DNA of 7,256 bases. Origin: Candidatus Zixiibacteriota bacterium (GTDB lineage: Bacteria; Zixibacteria; MSB-5A5; GN15; JAAZOE01). The first letter of the stretch is position 1, and every line of letters starts with the position of its first letter. The notes under the pieces are model-generated. The model had not been told where the DNA came from. It searched no databases and saw only the letters and a program-made list of their open reading frames with translations. Location of the stretch: assembly GCA_012797915.1 (NCBI GenBank), contig JAAZOE010000455.1, positions 1 to 7,256 on the forward strand. Reading direction: 5' to 3'. Made by a program: the position numbers and the translations under genes. Positions 1-5,839 of the stretch are shown here, piece by piece.

Positions 1-286
1 GCAACCGTTTCAAAGGTTCCTGGGCCAAATACTTCTTAAAATCGCGGACGAAATTACCCAGTTGTTTACCATCAAGCAACAAAAGTAAATGGATGTGTGT
101 GGGCATAAAAATGTACGCCGGAAGTCTGGAACCATATTTTTCCAAATAGAAGATCAGGGAATCGGCCAATGTTTCATAAACACCGGGCCGATTTCCATAT
201 GGCTGACGACCGCCAAAGGATGTCGTTACGAAAAAACAAGTTTCATATTCTTGAGAGGTCAGGCGCAAACTCATTTCATGGACCAT
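1..286 (-). CDS. REP-associated tyrosine transposase (Y1/HUH, RAYT type), 5' part only
   Basis: Reading the minus strand from ATG 286 gives 95 residues before the window edge, so the C-terminal part is missing. The protein has the N-terminal strand typical of the family (CFFVTTSF, residues 17-24) and the HUH metal-binding motif in the context FMPTHIHLLL (His64, Ile65, His66), followed by FVRDFKKYL. In Y1 transposases the nucleophilic tyrosine lies some 50-60 residues after HUH, so it should fall outside this window and cannot be checked. The family cuts and joins single-stranded DNA; RAYT members act on REP palindromes, and two REP-like palindromes lie directly upstream of this start. A GGAA about 7 nt before ATG 286 supports that start; ATG 274 is an in-frame alternative. 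The first 180 bases are about 41% GC against about 60% in purA, suggesting foreign origin. Family assignment is firm; completeness and activity are unknown. Confidence 0.85.
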   Translation of the reverse strand, partial: MVHEMSLRLTSQEYETCFFVTTSFGGRQPYGNRPGVYETLADSLIFYLEKYGSRLPAYIFMPTHIHLLLLLDGKQLGNFVRDFKKYLAQEPLKRL

Positions 287-293
287 CAATGAT

Positions 294-338
294 TTCCGCG
301 GGGTCTCACCCGCCGTTGGCGGGAAGGACCCCGCGGGA
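294..338. repeat. REP-like palindrome A, upstream of the transposase gene
   Basis: The outer arms are 296-305 (CCGCGGGGTC) and 327-336 (GACCCCGCGG), perfectly complementary over 10 bp and extendable by T294-A338 and a T295-G337 wobble. Inside is a second perfect stem, CCCGCC (309-314) with GGCGGG (318-323), around a 3-nt GTT loop. The two stems are separated by a 3x3 internal mismatch. This stem-bulge-stem design is that of REP elements processed by RAYT transposases. It lies 8 bp upstream of the likely transposase start and has a relative in inverted orientation at 414-457. It may also affect transcription through purA into the transposase gene. Confidence 0.75.
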
Positions 339-413
339 CTCTGCTCTGGAACCAAGAACTTATGGTAACCCGCTGAACCCGGCAATCACATTTTTCGAAA
401 GTCTCTATCCGTT

Positions 414-457
414 CCGCAGGGCCCTAGAGACGCCGAAGGCGAATCGAGACCCTGCGG
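414..457. repeat. REP-like palindrome B, inverted relative to A, between purA and the transposase gene
   Basis: Outer arms CCGCAGGG (414-421) and CCCTGCGG (450-457) pair over 8 bp, and an inner stem CGCC (431-434) with GGCG (438-441) closes a 3-nt GAA loop. The reverse complement begins CCGCAGGGTCTC, which matches the start of palindrome A (CCGCGGGGTCTC) at 11 of 12 positions, and both have a CGCC-3nt-GGCG core. A and B are therefore divergent copies in opposite orientation, like a BIME pair. The element begins 20 bp downstream of the purA stop and may also serve as a transcription attenuator for the purA transcript. A competing stem pairs 401-407 with 425-431. Confidence 0.72.
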
Positions 458-476
458 TCAATAATACGAGGAATCG

Positions 477-1778
477 CTACACCATCACGGTTTGGTCGCG
501 GGCGGGACCGGTGGATAAAAGCAACATCCCCACGTTCAACTCCCGACAAATGAACCCCACGAACTCCCGCGCCTTCTGCGGCAACTCCGTATACGACGTT
601 ATTCCCACCGTCGAGCTTTTCCAGCCTTCGAAACTCCGATAGATCGGCCGGCAGTCGGGCAGACGGGCGATATCGACCGGAACGTTGTCCAGCACCTTGC
701 CGTCCAATTCATACCCGGTGGCGACTTTGATCTCGGCGAAGTCATCGAGCACGTCCATCTTGGTGATGGCCACCTTCTCGACCCCGCTTATGCGGCAGGT
801 GTGTCGCAGCAATACCAGATCCAACCAGCCGGTCCGCCGCGGCCGTCCGGTGACCGTGCCGTATTCGCCGCCGCGATCGCGCAGGATTTCCCCCGTGCGG
901 TCATTCAATTCGGTCGGGAACGGCCCGGCCCCGACCCGGGTGGTGTACGCTTTCACCACCCCGACGACCTCATCGACCAGGTTCGGCCCCACCCCCAGGC
1001 CGGTCAGCGCGCCGCCGACCGTCGTGTTCGAGGACGTACAGTACGGATATGTGCCGAGGTCGACGTCGAGCATCCCTCCCTGGGCCCCCTCGAACAATAT
1101 CACCGCGCCCCCCTTGTGGGCTTCTTCCAGCATCAGCGAGACATCGATCATCATCGGGCGGAGCACGTCGCGCAGGCTGATCAGGTCGGTATAGAGCTTG
1201 TCGAAGTCGACCTTCGGCGCACCGGGAAGACCGTCCAGCAGGCGGCCCTTGGTGCGGCGATGGATGTCGAGCTTGGCTTTCAGCCGGCCGTCATCGAACA
1301 GGTCGGCCAGGCGGATGCCGCTGCGGCGGACCTTGTCCTGATAGGCCGGGCCGATGCCGCGGCCGGTGGTGCCGATGCCGCCGTTGCCCCGTTCAGCCTC
1401 TTCCCCCTGATCGATGGCGCAGTGATACGGCAGGACGAGATTCGTCGCCGCCGAAACGAACAACCGGTCGGTGGTGCCGATGCCGGATTTTTTCAGCATG
1501 GCCAGTTCTTCCATGAACACGAACGGGTCCAGCACCACGCCGTTGCCGATGACGCAGATCTTTCCGGGGTGCAGGATACCCGAGGGAATCAACCGCAGGG
1601 CGTACTTGGTTCCCCCCACGACCACGGTATGGCCGGCATTGTTGCCCCCCTGAAAGCGGGCGACGATATCGGCGTCGCGGGACAGCAGATCGACGACCTT
1701 CCCTTTCCCTTCATCGCCCCATTGACATCCGACGATGATGCGGTTTTTTCTGGTCAGCTTGCCGCTTGGCGAATCCAT
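477..1778 (-). CDS. purA: Adenylosuccinate synthetase
   Basis: This 433-residue cytoplasmic enzyme joins IMP and aspartate using GTP to give adenylosuccinate, the first committed step from IMP to AMP. Its length matches the bacterial family (E. coli about 432). The N-terminal signature GCQWGDEGKGK spans residues 17-27, with the catalytic Asp22. NNAGHT carries the second catalytic residue, His50; the 28-residue spacing equals that between Asp13 and His41 in E. coli. The second family signature GTTGRGIGPAYQDK, the arginine-rich GRPRRTGWLDL, the guanine-binding TKMDVLD and the C-terminal STGPARDQT are all present. ATG 1778 is preceded by GAGG at a 7-nt spacing and lies inside the end of engB, with a 25-bp overlap, so translation is probably coupled. 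A short extension precedes the first strand (about 12 residues); no other good ATG exists near it. The stop is TAG at 477-479. Confidence 0.97.
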   Translation of the reverse strand: MDSPSGKLTRKNRIIVGCQWGDEGKGKVVDLLSRDADIVARFQGGNNAGHTVVVGGTKYALRLIPSGILHPGKICVIGNGVVLDPFVFMEELAMLKKSGIGTTDRLFVSAATNLVLPYHCAIDQGEEAERGNGGIGTTGRGIGPAYQDKVRRSGIRLADLFDDGRLKAKLDIHRRTKGRLLDGLPGAPKVDFDKLYTDLISLRDVLRPMMIDVSLMLEEAHKGGAVILFEGAQGGMLDVDLGTYPYCTSSNTTVGGALTGLGVGPNLVDEVVGVVKAYTTRVGAGPFPTELNDRTGEILRDRGGEYGTVTGRPRRTGWLDLVLLRHTCRISGVEKVAITKMDVLDDFAEIKVATGYELDGKVLDNVPVDIARLPDCRPIYRSFEGWKSSTVGITSYTELPQKAREFVGFICRELNVGMLLLSTGPARDQTVMV

Positions 1779-2347
1779 TGCACCACCTCTTTCTTGCCCT
1801 GGCCGGTTTTGGCCGAAAAGGGAATCAACCCCCCGCTTTCATCGTCGCCGAAGACATCCCGGCGGATGGTCTTGACCGCCTTATCCAGTTGCACGCGGGT
1901 CAGCTTGTCGGTCTTGGTCAGGACCAGCAACACCGGCAGACGACGCGGGGCCAGCCATTCCAGCAGCATCCGATCATCGGCCTGGAAATCCCGTCGGCAG
2001 TCAACCAGCAGAATCAACCCGCGCAAATACGGGGCGTTCATCAGATACCCCTCGACCAGCCTTCCCCAGGAATCCTTGACCGCATGCGGAGCCTTGGCAT
2101 ATCCGTACCCCGGCAGGTCCACCAGGAAAAACCGGTCATCCCCCATGAAGAAGTTCAGCGACTGGGTCTTGCCGGGAGTGGCCGAGACCCGGGCGATCGG
2201 TCTGCCCTCGGTGATGGCGTTGATCAGGCTCGATTTGCCGACATTGGACCGTCCGGCGAAGGCCACCGCCGGGCGACGATCGGTCGGCGCCTTGGCGTGG
2301 TCGAATACGGACGTCACGAAACGGGCCGAAATCAAGCCGTTGGCCAT
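1754..2347 (-). CDS. engB: Ribosome-biogenesis GTP-binding protein EngB/YsxC
   Basis: A 197-residue TRAFAC-class GTPase of the EngB family, which assists late assembly of the large ribosomal subunit. All five G motifs are visible: G1 GRSNVGKS (32-39), G2 threonine in SATPGKTQ (Thr57), G3 DLPG (77-80, continuing YGYAK), G4 TKTD (144-147) and G5 SAK (178-180). Length is normal for the family. ATG 2347 is preceded by GGAGG about 10 nt upstream. The gene is 75 bp downstream of lon and overlaps purA by 25 bp, all on the same strand, so the three probably share a transcript. Adjacency of lon and ysxC is known from Bacillus subtilis and other bacteria, which supports the name. The short lon-engB gap has only a weak GCCG/CGGC inverted repeat (2401-2413) and no clear terminator. 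Confidence 0.96.
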   Translation of the reverse strand: MANGLISARFVTSVFDHAKAPTDRRPAVAFAGRSNVGKSSLINAITEGRPIARVSATPGKTQSLNFFMGDDRFFLVDLPGYGYAKAPHAVKDSWGRLVEGYLMNAPYLRGLILLVDCRRDFQADDRMLLEWLAPRRLPVLLVLTKTDKLTRVQLDKAVKTIRRDVFGDDESGGLIPFSAKTGQGKKEVVQWIRQAAS

Positions 2348-2422
2348 CGTCGGGTCGCCTCCATTTCCATCCTGGATAATACCGGTTAAAGGTCTGCTCC
2401 GCCGGATGACGGCGCAAGGTTT

Positions 2423-4843
2423 TTACCGTTTCCGTCGCCGAGCCGAGGATTTCTTTTTCACCGCCACCACCGGCTTGCGCGATCGAGCAGCTTGGAAAAA
2501 CTCCGGCCCGAAAATCAACCCCAGCGCCTCCTCGACCTTCTTGACCATCCGGATGCTCAACCCATCGAGCAGTTCGGCCGGAAGCTCGGCGATATCCTTG
2601 CTGTTCTTGAAGGGGACGATGATTTCCTTCAGCCCCGACCGCTTGGCGGCCAGGAGTTTTTCGTTCAGTCCCCCGACCGGGAGGATATCCCCGGTCAGAG
2701 AAATCTCGCCGGTCATGGCCAGTTTGGTGGAAACCGCTTTGCCGGTCAGGGCCGAAATCATGGCCGCCACCATGGTGATGCCGGCCGACGGCCCCTCTTT
2801 CGGTACCGCTCCCTCGGGGATATGGATATGCACTTCGGTGTTGGCGATTTTCTTCAGGTCGAGGTCCAACTGGTTGGCATGCGCCCGAATCCAGGTCATG
2901 CCGGCCGTGGCCGATTCCTGCATTACCTCGCCGATCTTGCCGGTGATGGTCAGCTTATATTGACCGGGAACCAGCGAAACCTCGACCGGCAGGATCTCGC
3001 CGCCGGTCTCCGTCCAGGCCAGGCCGACAACATATCCCGGTTCGGCCGTCTCGGGCACTTCGGCATACAGATAGACCGGAGCGCCGATCAGCTTGGCGAT
3101 ATTGTTCGGCTTCAGCTGATACGACCGGTATTTCTTCCGGGTAACCTCCTTGAGGGCGATCTTCCGGAAGACGGCCGTCAGTTTCCGCTCTAGTTCACGG
3201 ACCCCCGATTCGCGGGTGTAATCCCGGATGATATGAATCAGGGCTTTATCAGTCAGCTCGATCTGTATCTTCTCGATTCCCAGTTCCTTCCGAATCTTGG
3301 GAATCAGGAATTTTCGGGCAATATGCGCTTTTTCGAATTCCAGGTACCCGGGCAGGCGGATAATCTCCATTCGGTCCTGCAAGGGGATGGGGATATCGTG
3401 CAGGACGTTGGCCGTGGTCAGGAAAAGGACCTCCGACAGGTCGAACTCCAGTTCGAGATAGTTGTCGGAGAAGGTCGCGTTCTGTTCCGGGTCGAGCACC
3501 TCCAGAAGGGCCGCCGCCGGGTCGCCCCGGAAATCGGCCCCGATCTTGTCCACTTCGTCCAGCAAAAATACGGGGTTGGCCGAGCCGGCCTTCTTCATCG
3601 ATTGGATAATCCGTCCCGGCAGGGAGCCGATATACGTGCGGCGGTGGCCGCGGATTTCGGCCTCATCGTGGACTCCTCCCAAAGACATCCGGACGAATTT
3701 CCGGTCCAGGGCGCGGGCGACCGACTTGCCCAGGGATGTTTTTCCCACGCCGGGCGGGCCGACCAGACAGAGAATCGGACCGCGGACCTTGCCGGCCATC
3801 TTCAGCACCGCCAGATGTTCCATGATACGCTTTTTCGGCTTTTCCAGACCATAATGATCGTCGTCGAGAATCTTCTGAACCTTCCCGAAATCGGTCCGGT
3901 CGGTGGTCTTCTTCCCCCACGGGAGTGCCAGGATCCATTCGATATAGCCGCGGACGACGGCCGATTCGGCCGAATATGGGTGCATTTTGCCCAGTTTCTT
4001 GAGCTCTTCCTCGACCTTAACCTTCACCGGCTCCGGCGGGGCCAGTTCCTCCAGCCGGGTATGCAGTTCATCCATGTCCCCGGCGGTCTCATCATACTGC
4101 CCCAGCTCCTCCTTGATCGCCTTCAACTGCTGCTGAAGGTAATATTCCCGCTGGCTGCGGGACAACGATTCCCGGACGTTGCCGTCGATCCGCTGTTCAA
4201 TCTTGAGGATTTCGATTTCGGCCGAGAGCAGATCGATCAGGGCGGACATCTGCTGCTTGATGGTGCTCGTCTCCAGAATGGTCTGTTTCTGCTCGTTTTT
4301 CTGCAGCAGATTGGCCGCCACCGTATCGGCCAGGCGGCGGTTGTCGTTGATGGCCGCCAGCTGGCCGACGATTTCATTGGGGATACGGCGGTTGAGGTAG
4401 ACATAATCGGAAAACAGGTCCATGACCCGGCGGGCCAGCGCCTCGGTTTCGGCATCGGCCGACTCCCGCTCGTCCTCGATGACCTTGATTTTGGCCTCCA
4501 TGTACCCGATCTGTTGTTCCAAGCTCTTGATTTTGGCCCGCAAGAGCCCTTCGACCAGGACCTTGAGGGTGCCGTTGGGCATTTTCATGACCTGAACCAC
4601 CCGGGCCACGACCCCGATCGTGTACAGGTCGGGTTGCTTGGGGTTGTCCACGGTCGGGTTTTTCTGGGCCACCAGGAACACCAGCTTGTCCTGAACCATG
4701 GCTTCCTGCAGGGCGCTGATCGACATCTGCCGGCCGATCAGCAGGGGGTAAATCATATAGGGGAAAACGACCACATCCCGCAAGGGCAGAAGCGGCAGTT
4801 GCGGACGGATATCGATCGTTTCATTGTCGTGTCGATATTGCAT
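2423..4843 (-). CDS. lon: ATP-dependent protease Lon (LonA type)
   Basis: This 806-residue cytoplasmic AAA+ serine protease degrades damaged and selected regulatory proteins. Domain order is that of LonA: N-terminal substrate-binding LAN domain (about 10-205, starting LPLLPLRDVVVFPYM), helical/coiled-coil segment (about 206-300), AAA+ module (about 305-590) and C-terminal protease domain (about 598-780). Walker A is GPPGVGKTS (362-370), Walker B FLLDEVDK (426-433), the arginine-finger candidate is Arg491 and the sensor-2 candidate is Arg549 in GVREL. The catalytic dyad is Ser686 in PKEGPSAG and Lys729 in GGLNEK; the 43-residue spacing equals that of E. coli Ser679/Lys722. The tail from about residue 788 is very basic. 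ATG 4843 has GAAGGG about 8 nt upstream. It is the first gene of the lon-engB-purA cluster. No CIRCE or clear heat-shock promoter was found upstream. Confidence 0.98.
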   Translation of the reverse strand: MQYRHDNETIDIRPQLPLLPLRDVVVFPYMIYPLLIGRQMSISALQEAMVQDKLVFLVAQKNPTVDNPKQPDLYTIGVVARVVQVMKMPNGTLKVLVEGLLRAKIKSLEQQIGYMEAKIKVIEDERESADAETEALARRVMDLFSDYVYLNRRIPNEIVGQLAAINDNRRLADTVAANLLQKNEQKQTILETSTIKQQMSALIDLLSAEIEILKIEQRIDGNVRESLSRSQREYYLQQQLKAIKEELGQYDETAGDMDELHTRLEELAPPEPVKVKVEEELKKLGKMHPYSAESAVVRGYIEWILALPWGKKTTDRTDFGKVQKILDDDHYGLEKPKKRIMEHLAVLKMAGKVRGPILCLVGPPGVGKTSLGKSVARALDRKFVRMSLGGVHDEAEIRGHRRTYIGSLPGRIIQSMKKAGSANPVFLLDEVDKIGADFRGDPAAALLEVLDPEQNATFSDNYLELEFDLSEVLFLTTANVLHDIPIPLQDRMEIIRLPGYLEFEKAHIARKFLIPKIRKELGIEKIQIELTDKALIHIIRDYTRESGVRELERKLTAVFRKIALKEVTRKKYRSYQLKPNNIAKLIGAPVYLYAEVPETAEPGYVVGLAWTETGGEILPVEVSLVPGQYKLTITGKIGEVMQESATAGMTWIRAHANQLDLDLKKIANTEVHIHIPEGAVPKEGPSAGITMVAAMISALTGKAVSTKLAMTGEISLTGDILPVGGLNEKLLAAKRSGLKEIIVPFKNSKDIAELPAELLDGLSIRMVKKVEEALGLIFGPEFFQAARSRKPVVAVKKKSSARRRKR

Positions 4844-4867
4844 AGCTGTTTCCCTTCTCGTTACGGT

Positions 4868-4898
4868 GCAATAACGCGACCGGTGACCGAAAAATCAA
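4868..4898 (-). promoter_or_regulatory. Possible lon promoter (weak)
   Basis: On the minus strand TTGATT (4898-4893) is followed after 18 bp by TTATTG (4874-4869), or after 19 bp by TATTGC (4873-4868). This would start a transcript shortly before the lon ribosome-binding site. Both boxes are poor matches, and the GC-rich rest of 4844-5000 offers nothing better. No sigma-32-type CCCCAT box and no CIRCE repeat are visible. Confidence 0.25.
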
Positions 4899-5003
4899 GC
4901 CGTTTAGCGAGAACCGGCCATGAAGAGTCGAACGGCCCCGGTTCCGGGAAAGAACCGCCGCCGGTGCCGCCCGGGTTGTTCGGCCGCGAAGGGTAAAAAG
5001 CTG

Positions 5004-5031
5004 TTGACAATCGCCTGCGGGCGCGTATATT
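5004..5031 (+). promoter_or_regulatory. Sigma-70-type promoter for the tRNA-Lys pair
   Basis: A perfect TTGACA (5004-5009) and TATATT (5026-5031) are separated by 16 bp. Initiation would fall near 5038, about 17 nt before the first tRNA. No other gene lies between this promoter and the tRNAs, so it most likely drives them. Confidence 0.75.
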
Positions 5032-5054
5032 TGGTCGCTTGAAAGGTACCTGCT

Positions 5055-5126
5055 GGGGGTGTAGCTCAGTGGTAGAGCATCTGCCTTTTAAGCAGGTGGT
5101 CGATGGTTCGATCCCATCCACCCTCA
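5055..5126 (+). tRNA. tRNA-Lys, anticodon TTT
   Basis: A complete 72-nt cloverleaf without encoded CCA. The acceptor stem pairs GGGGGTG (5055-5061) with CACCCTC (5119-5125), including one G-T wobble, and A5126 is the discriminator. The D arm is GCTC-loop-GAGC, the anticodon stem is TCTGC/GCAGG and the loop CTTTTAA gives anticodon TTT at 5087-5089. The T arm is GATGG-TTCGATC-CCATC. It decodes AAA and, by wobble, AAG. It is followed after 17 nt by the second lysine isoacceptor and probably transcribed with it. Confidence 0.97.
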
Positions 5127-5143
5127 TGATGACCGGAGACAAT

Positions 5144-5216
5144 GCGCCATTAGCTCAGCCGGTAGAGCAGTTGACTCTTAATCAATTGGTCCGGGGTTCG
5201 AATCCCTGATGGCGCA
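5144..5216 (+). tRNA. tRNA-Lys, anticodon CTT
   Basis: A complete 73-nt cloverleaf without encoded CCA. The acceptor stem is GCGCCAT (5144-5150) with ATGGCGC (5209-5215), and A5216 is the discriminator. The D arm is GCTC/GAGC, the anticodon stem GTTGA/TCAAT, and the loop CTCTTAA gives anticodon CTT at 5177-5179. The T arm is CGGGG-TTCGAAT-CCCTG. It reads AAG, which should be frequent in a genome of this GC content. The sequence differs strongly from the TTT isoacceptor upstream, so this is not a recent duplication. Confidence 0.97.
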
Positions 5217-5222
5217 TTTTTT
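5217..5222 (+). terminator. T-run directly after the tRNA pair, possible terminator
   Basis: Six T residues follow the discriminator base of the second tRNA. No separate GC-rich hairpin sits before them, so the tRNA arms would have to act as the stem. A 6-bp perfect hairpin without T-run (GCCGGG 5261-5266 with CCCGGC 5272-5277) lies further on and may help. Evidence is weak. Confidence 0.35.
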
Positions 5223-5324
5223 CTTGCCCGCCGCGGCCCTCCCCTTCGTCTTAAGGTAAAGCCGGGTTCTCCCCGGCGCCGGATCGCCCGGCCGATTGGC
5301 AAACGGGTCAGGGCCAAATTGTAT

Positions 5325-5353
5325 TTGACATTCGAGTCCGTCATGGGTATATT
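5325..5353 (+). promoter_or_regulatory. Strong sigma-70-type promoter for the exported-protein/regulator pair
   Basis: TTGACA (5325-5330) and TATATT (5348-5353) are separated by exactly 17 bp, a near-ideal promoter. Initiation would be near 5360, giving a leader of about 110 nt before ATG 5469. An imperfect inverted repeat, TTGGC (5296-5300) with GCCAA (5313-5317), lies just upstream of the -35 box and could be an activator or operator site; that part is speculation. Confidence 0.75.
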
Positions 5354-5446
5354 AAAGCGTGAGAGGCTGTATCTATCAGTACGCGCAGCCGTTCCCCCAC
5401 CCTCAGTACCCCCACAGGAAAATAACTATATACAAAATAGGAGTCA

Positions 5447-5463
5447 CACTCTAAGGAGGAGTG
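5447..5463 (+). promoter_or_regulatory. Ribosome-binding site presented in a small hairpin
   Basis: CACTC (5447-5451) pairs perfectly with GAGTG (5459-5463) around a 7-nt loop, TAAGGAG. The strong Shine-Dalgarno AAGGAGG (5453-5459) lies in that loop, about 9 nt before ATG 5469. This site decides ATG 5469 as the start rather than the upstream in-frame ATG at 5319, which lies before the promoter. Whether the hairpin has a regulatory role is unknown. Confidence 0.55.
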
Positions 5464-5468
5464 CTGGT

Positions 5469-5837
5469 ATGCGGTTCAAATTGTTTACCCTGGGGCTGGT
5501 GACCATCATCGTCATGGTCATCGGCATGCCGGCCGTCGCCAATGACGGCAAGATTCCCCCCATCATCGATCCGTCCCTGGATGACCATCCCTGGGGCGGC
5601 GACCAGATTCACCCCGGCGGCGATGGCGGTGGTCCGCTGATGGGCGGAAACCATCCCGTGCTCGGTAATTGCAGTTTCTTCAGCCGTTTGGCGTTGTCCG
5701 TGACCTGGACGACCGTCACCCAAACACTGCTCACATCCGCGTCCGGCACCACGGCGTCGTCTGCTCCGGCCCCGACCGGGACCTCGGTTCGTCGTCCGGT
5801 TGCAAAACCCGCCACCAGCGAAACGAGGAAACGGTAA
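5469..5837 (+). CDS. Small exported protein of unknown function
   Basis: A 122-residue protein that I do not recognise. The N-terminus is a convincing Sec signal peptide: positive MRFK, a hydrophobic core of about 15 residues (LFTLGLVTIIVMVIG) and an AVA-ND cleavage site near residue 24. The mature part starts with a short Pro/Asp/His/Trp/Gly-rich stretch (about residues 28-63, including DDHPWGGDQ and GGDGGG). One Cys (68) sits in GNCSFF, followed by a moderately hydrophobic segment (about 70-90). The tail is Ser/Thr/Ala/Pro-rich with a basic end. No enzyme motif, lipobox or cell-wall anchor is seen. Start at 5469 rests on the AAGGAGG 9 nt upstream and on the signal peptide. It ends 2 bp before the TPR/sigma-54 regulator, so the two are surely co-transcribed, and it may be a signal, partner or target of that regulator (inference). 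ORF reality is likely; function unknown. Confidence 0.75.
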   Translation: MRFKLFTLGLVTIIVMVIGMPAVANDGKIPPIIDPSLDDHPWGGDQIHPGGDGGGPLMGGNHPVLGNCSFFSRLALSVTWTTVTQTLLTSASGTTASSAPAPTGTSVRRPVAKPATSETRKR

Positions 5838-5839
5838 CG

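Noticed and set aside
89..642. Plus-strand short open frames across the transposase gene, the palindromes and the end of purA
   Set aside because: They run antisense to the HUH transposase and purA and through the hairpins, with no protein-family signal.
801..2963. A 720-codon plus-strand open frame across purA, engB and the end of lon
   Set aside because: It is antisense to three unmistakable genes, has low-complexity Arg/Pro/Ser-rich composition typical of a GC-rich shadow frame, and matches no family.
3233..4996. A 587-codon plus-strand open frame opposite lon
   Set aside because: It is the complement of lon, dominated by Leu, Gln, Asp and His runs mirroring lon codon use; no start signal or domain is seen.
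4844..5003. Heat-shock control of lon (CIRCE or sigma-32 promoter)
   Set aside because: No TTAGCACTC/GAGTGCTAA repeat and no CCCCAT-type -10 box could be found in the lon upstream region.
5293..5320. Possible sigma-54 (-24/-12) promoter around ATTGGCA
   Set aside because: The GG is present but no GC-containing TTGC element follows at the required spacing; the nearby TTGACA/TATATT promoter explains expression better.
4861..5344. Minus-strand frames with DGIEPSTTCLKGRCSTTELHP-like and SGIRTPDQLIKSQLLYRLS-like peptides
   Set aside because: These are the well-known spurious translations of the antisense strand of tRNA genes.
5640..5837. Frameshift in the second half of the small exported protein
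   Set aside because: The tail is compositionally different from the first half, but both other frames stop soon and neither gives a more protein-like continuation, so a frameshift is not supported.
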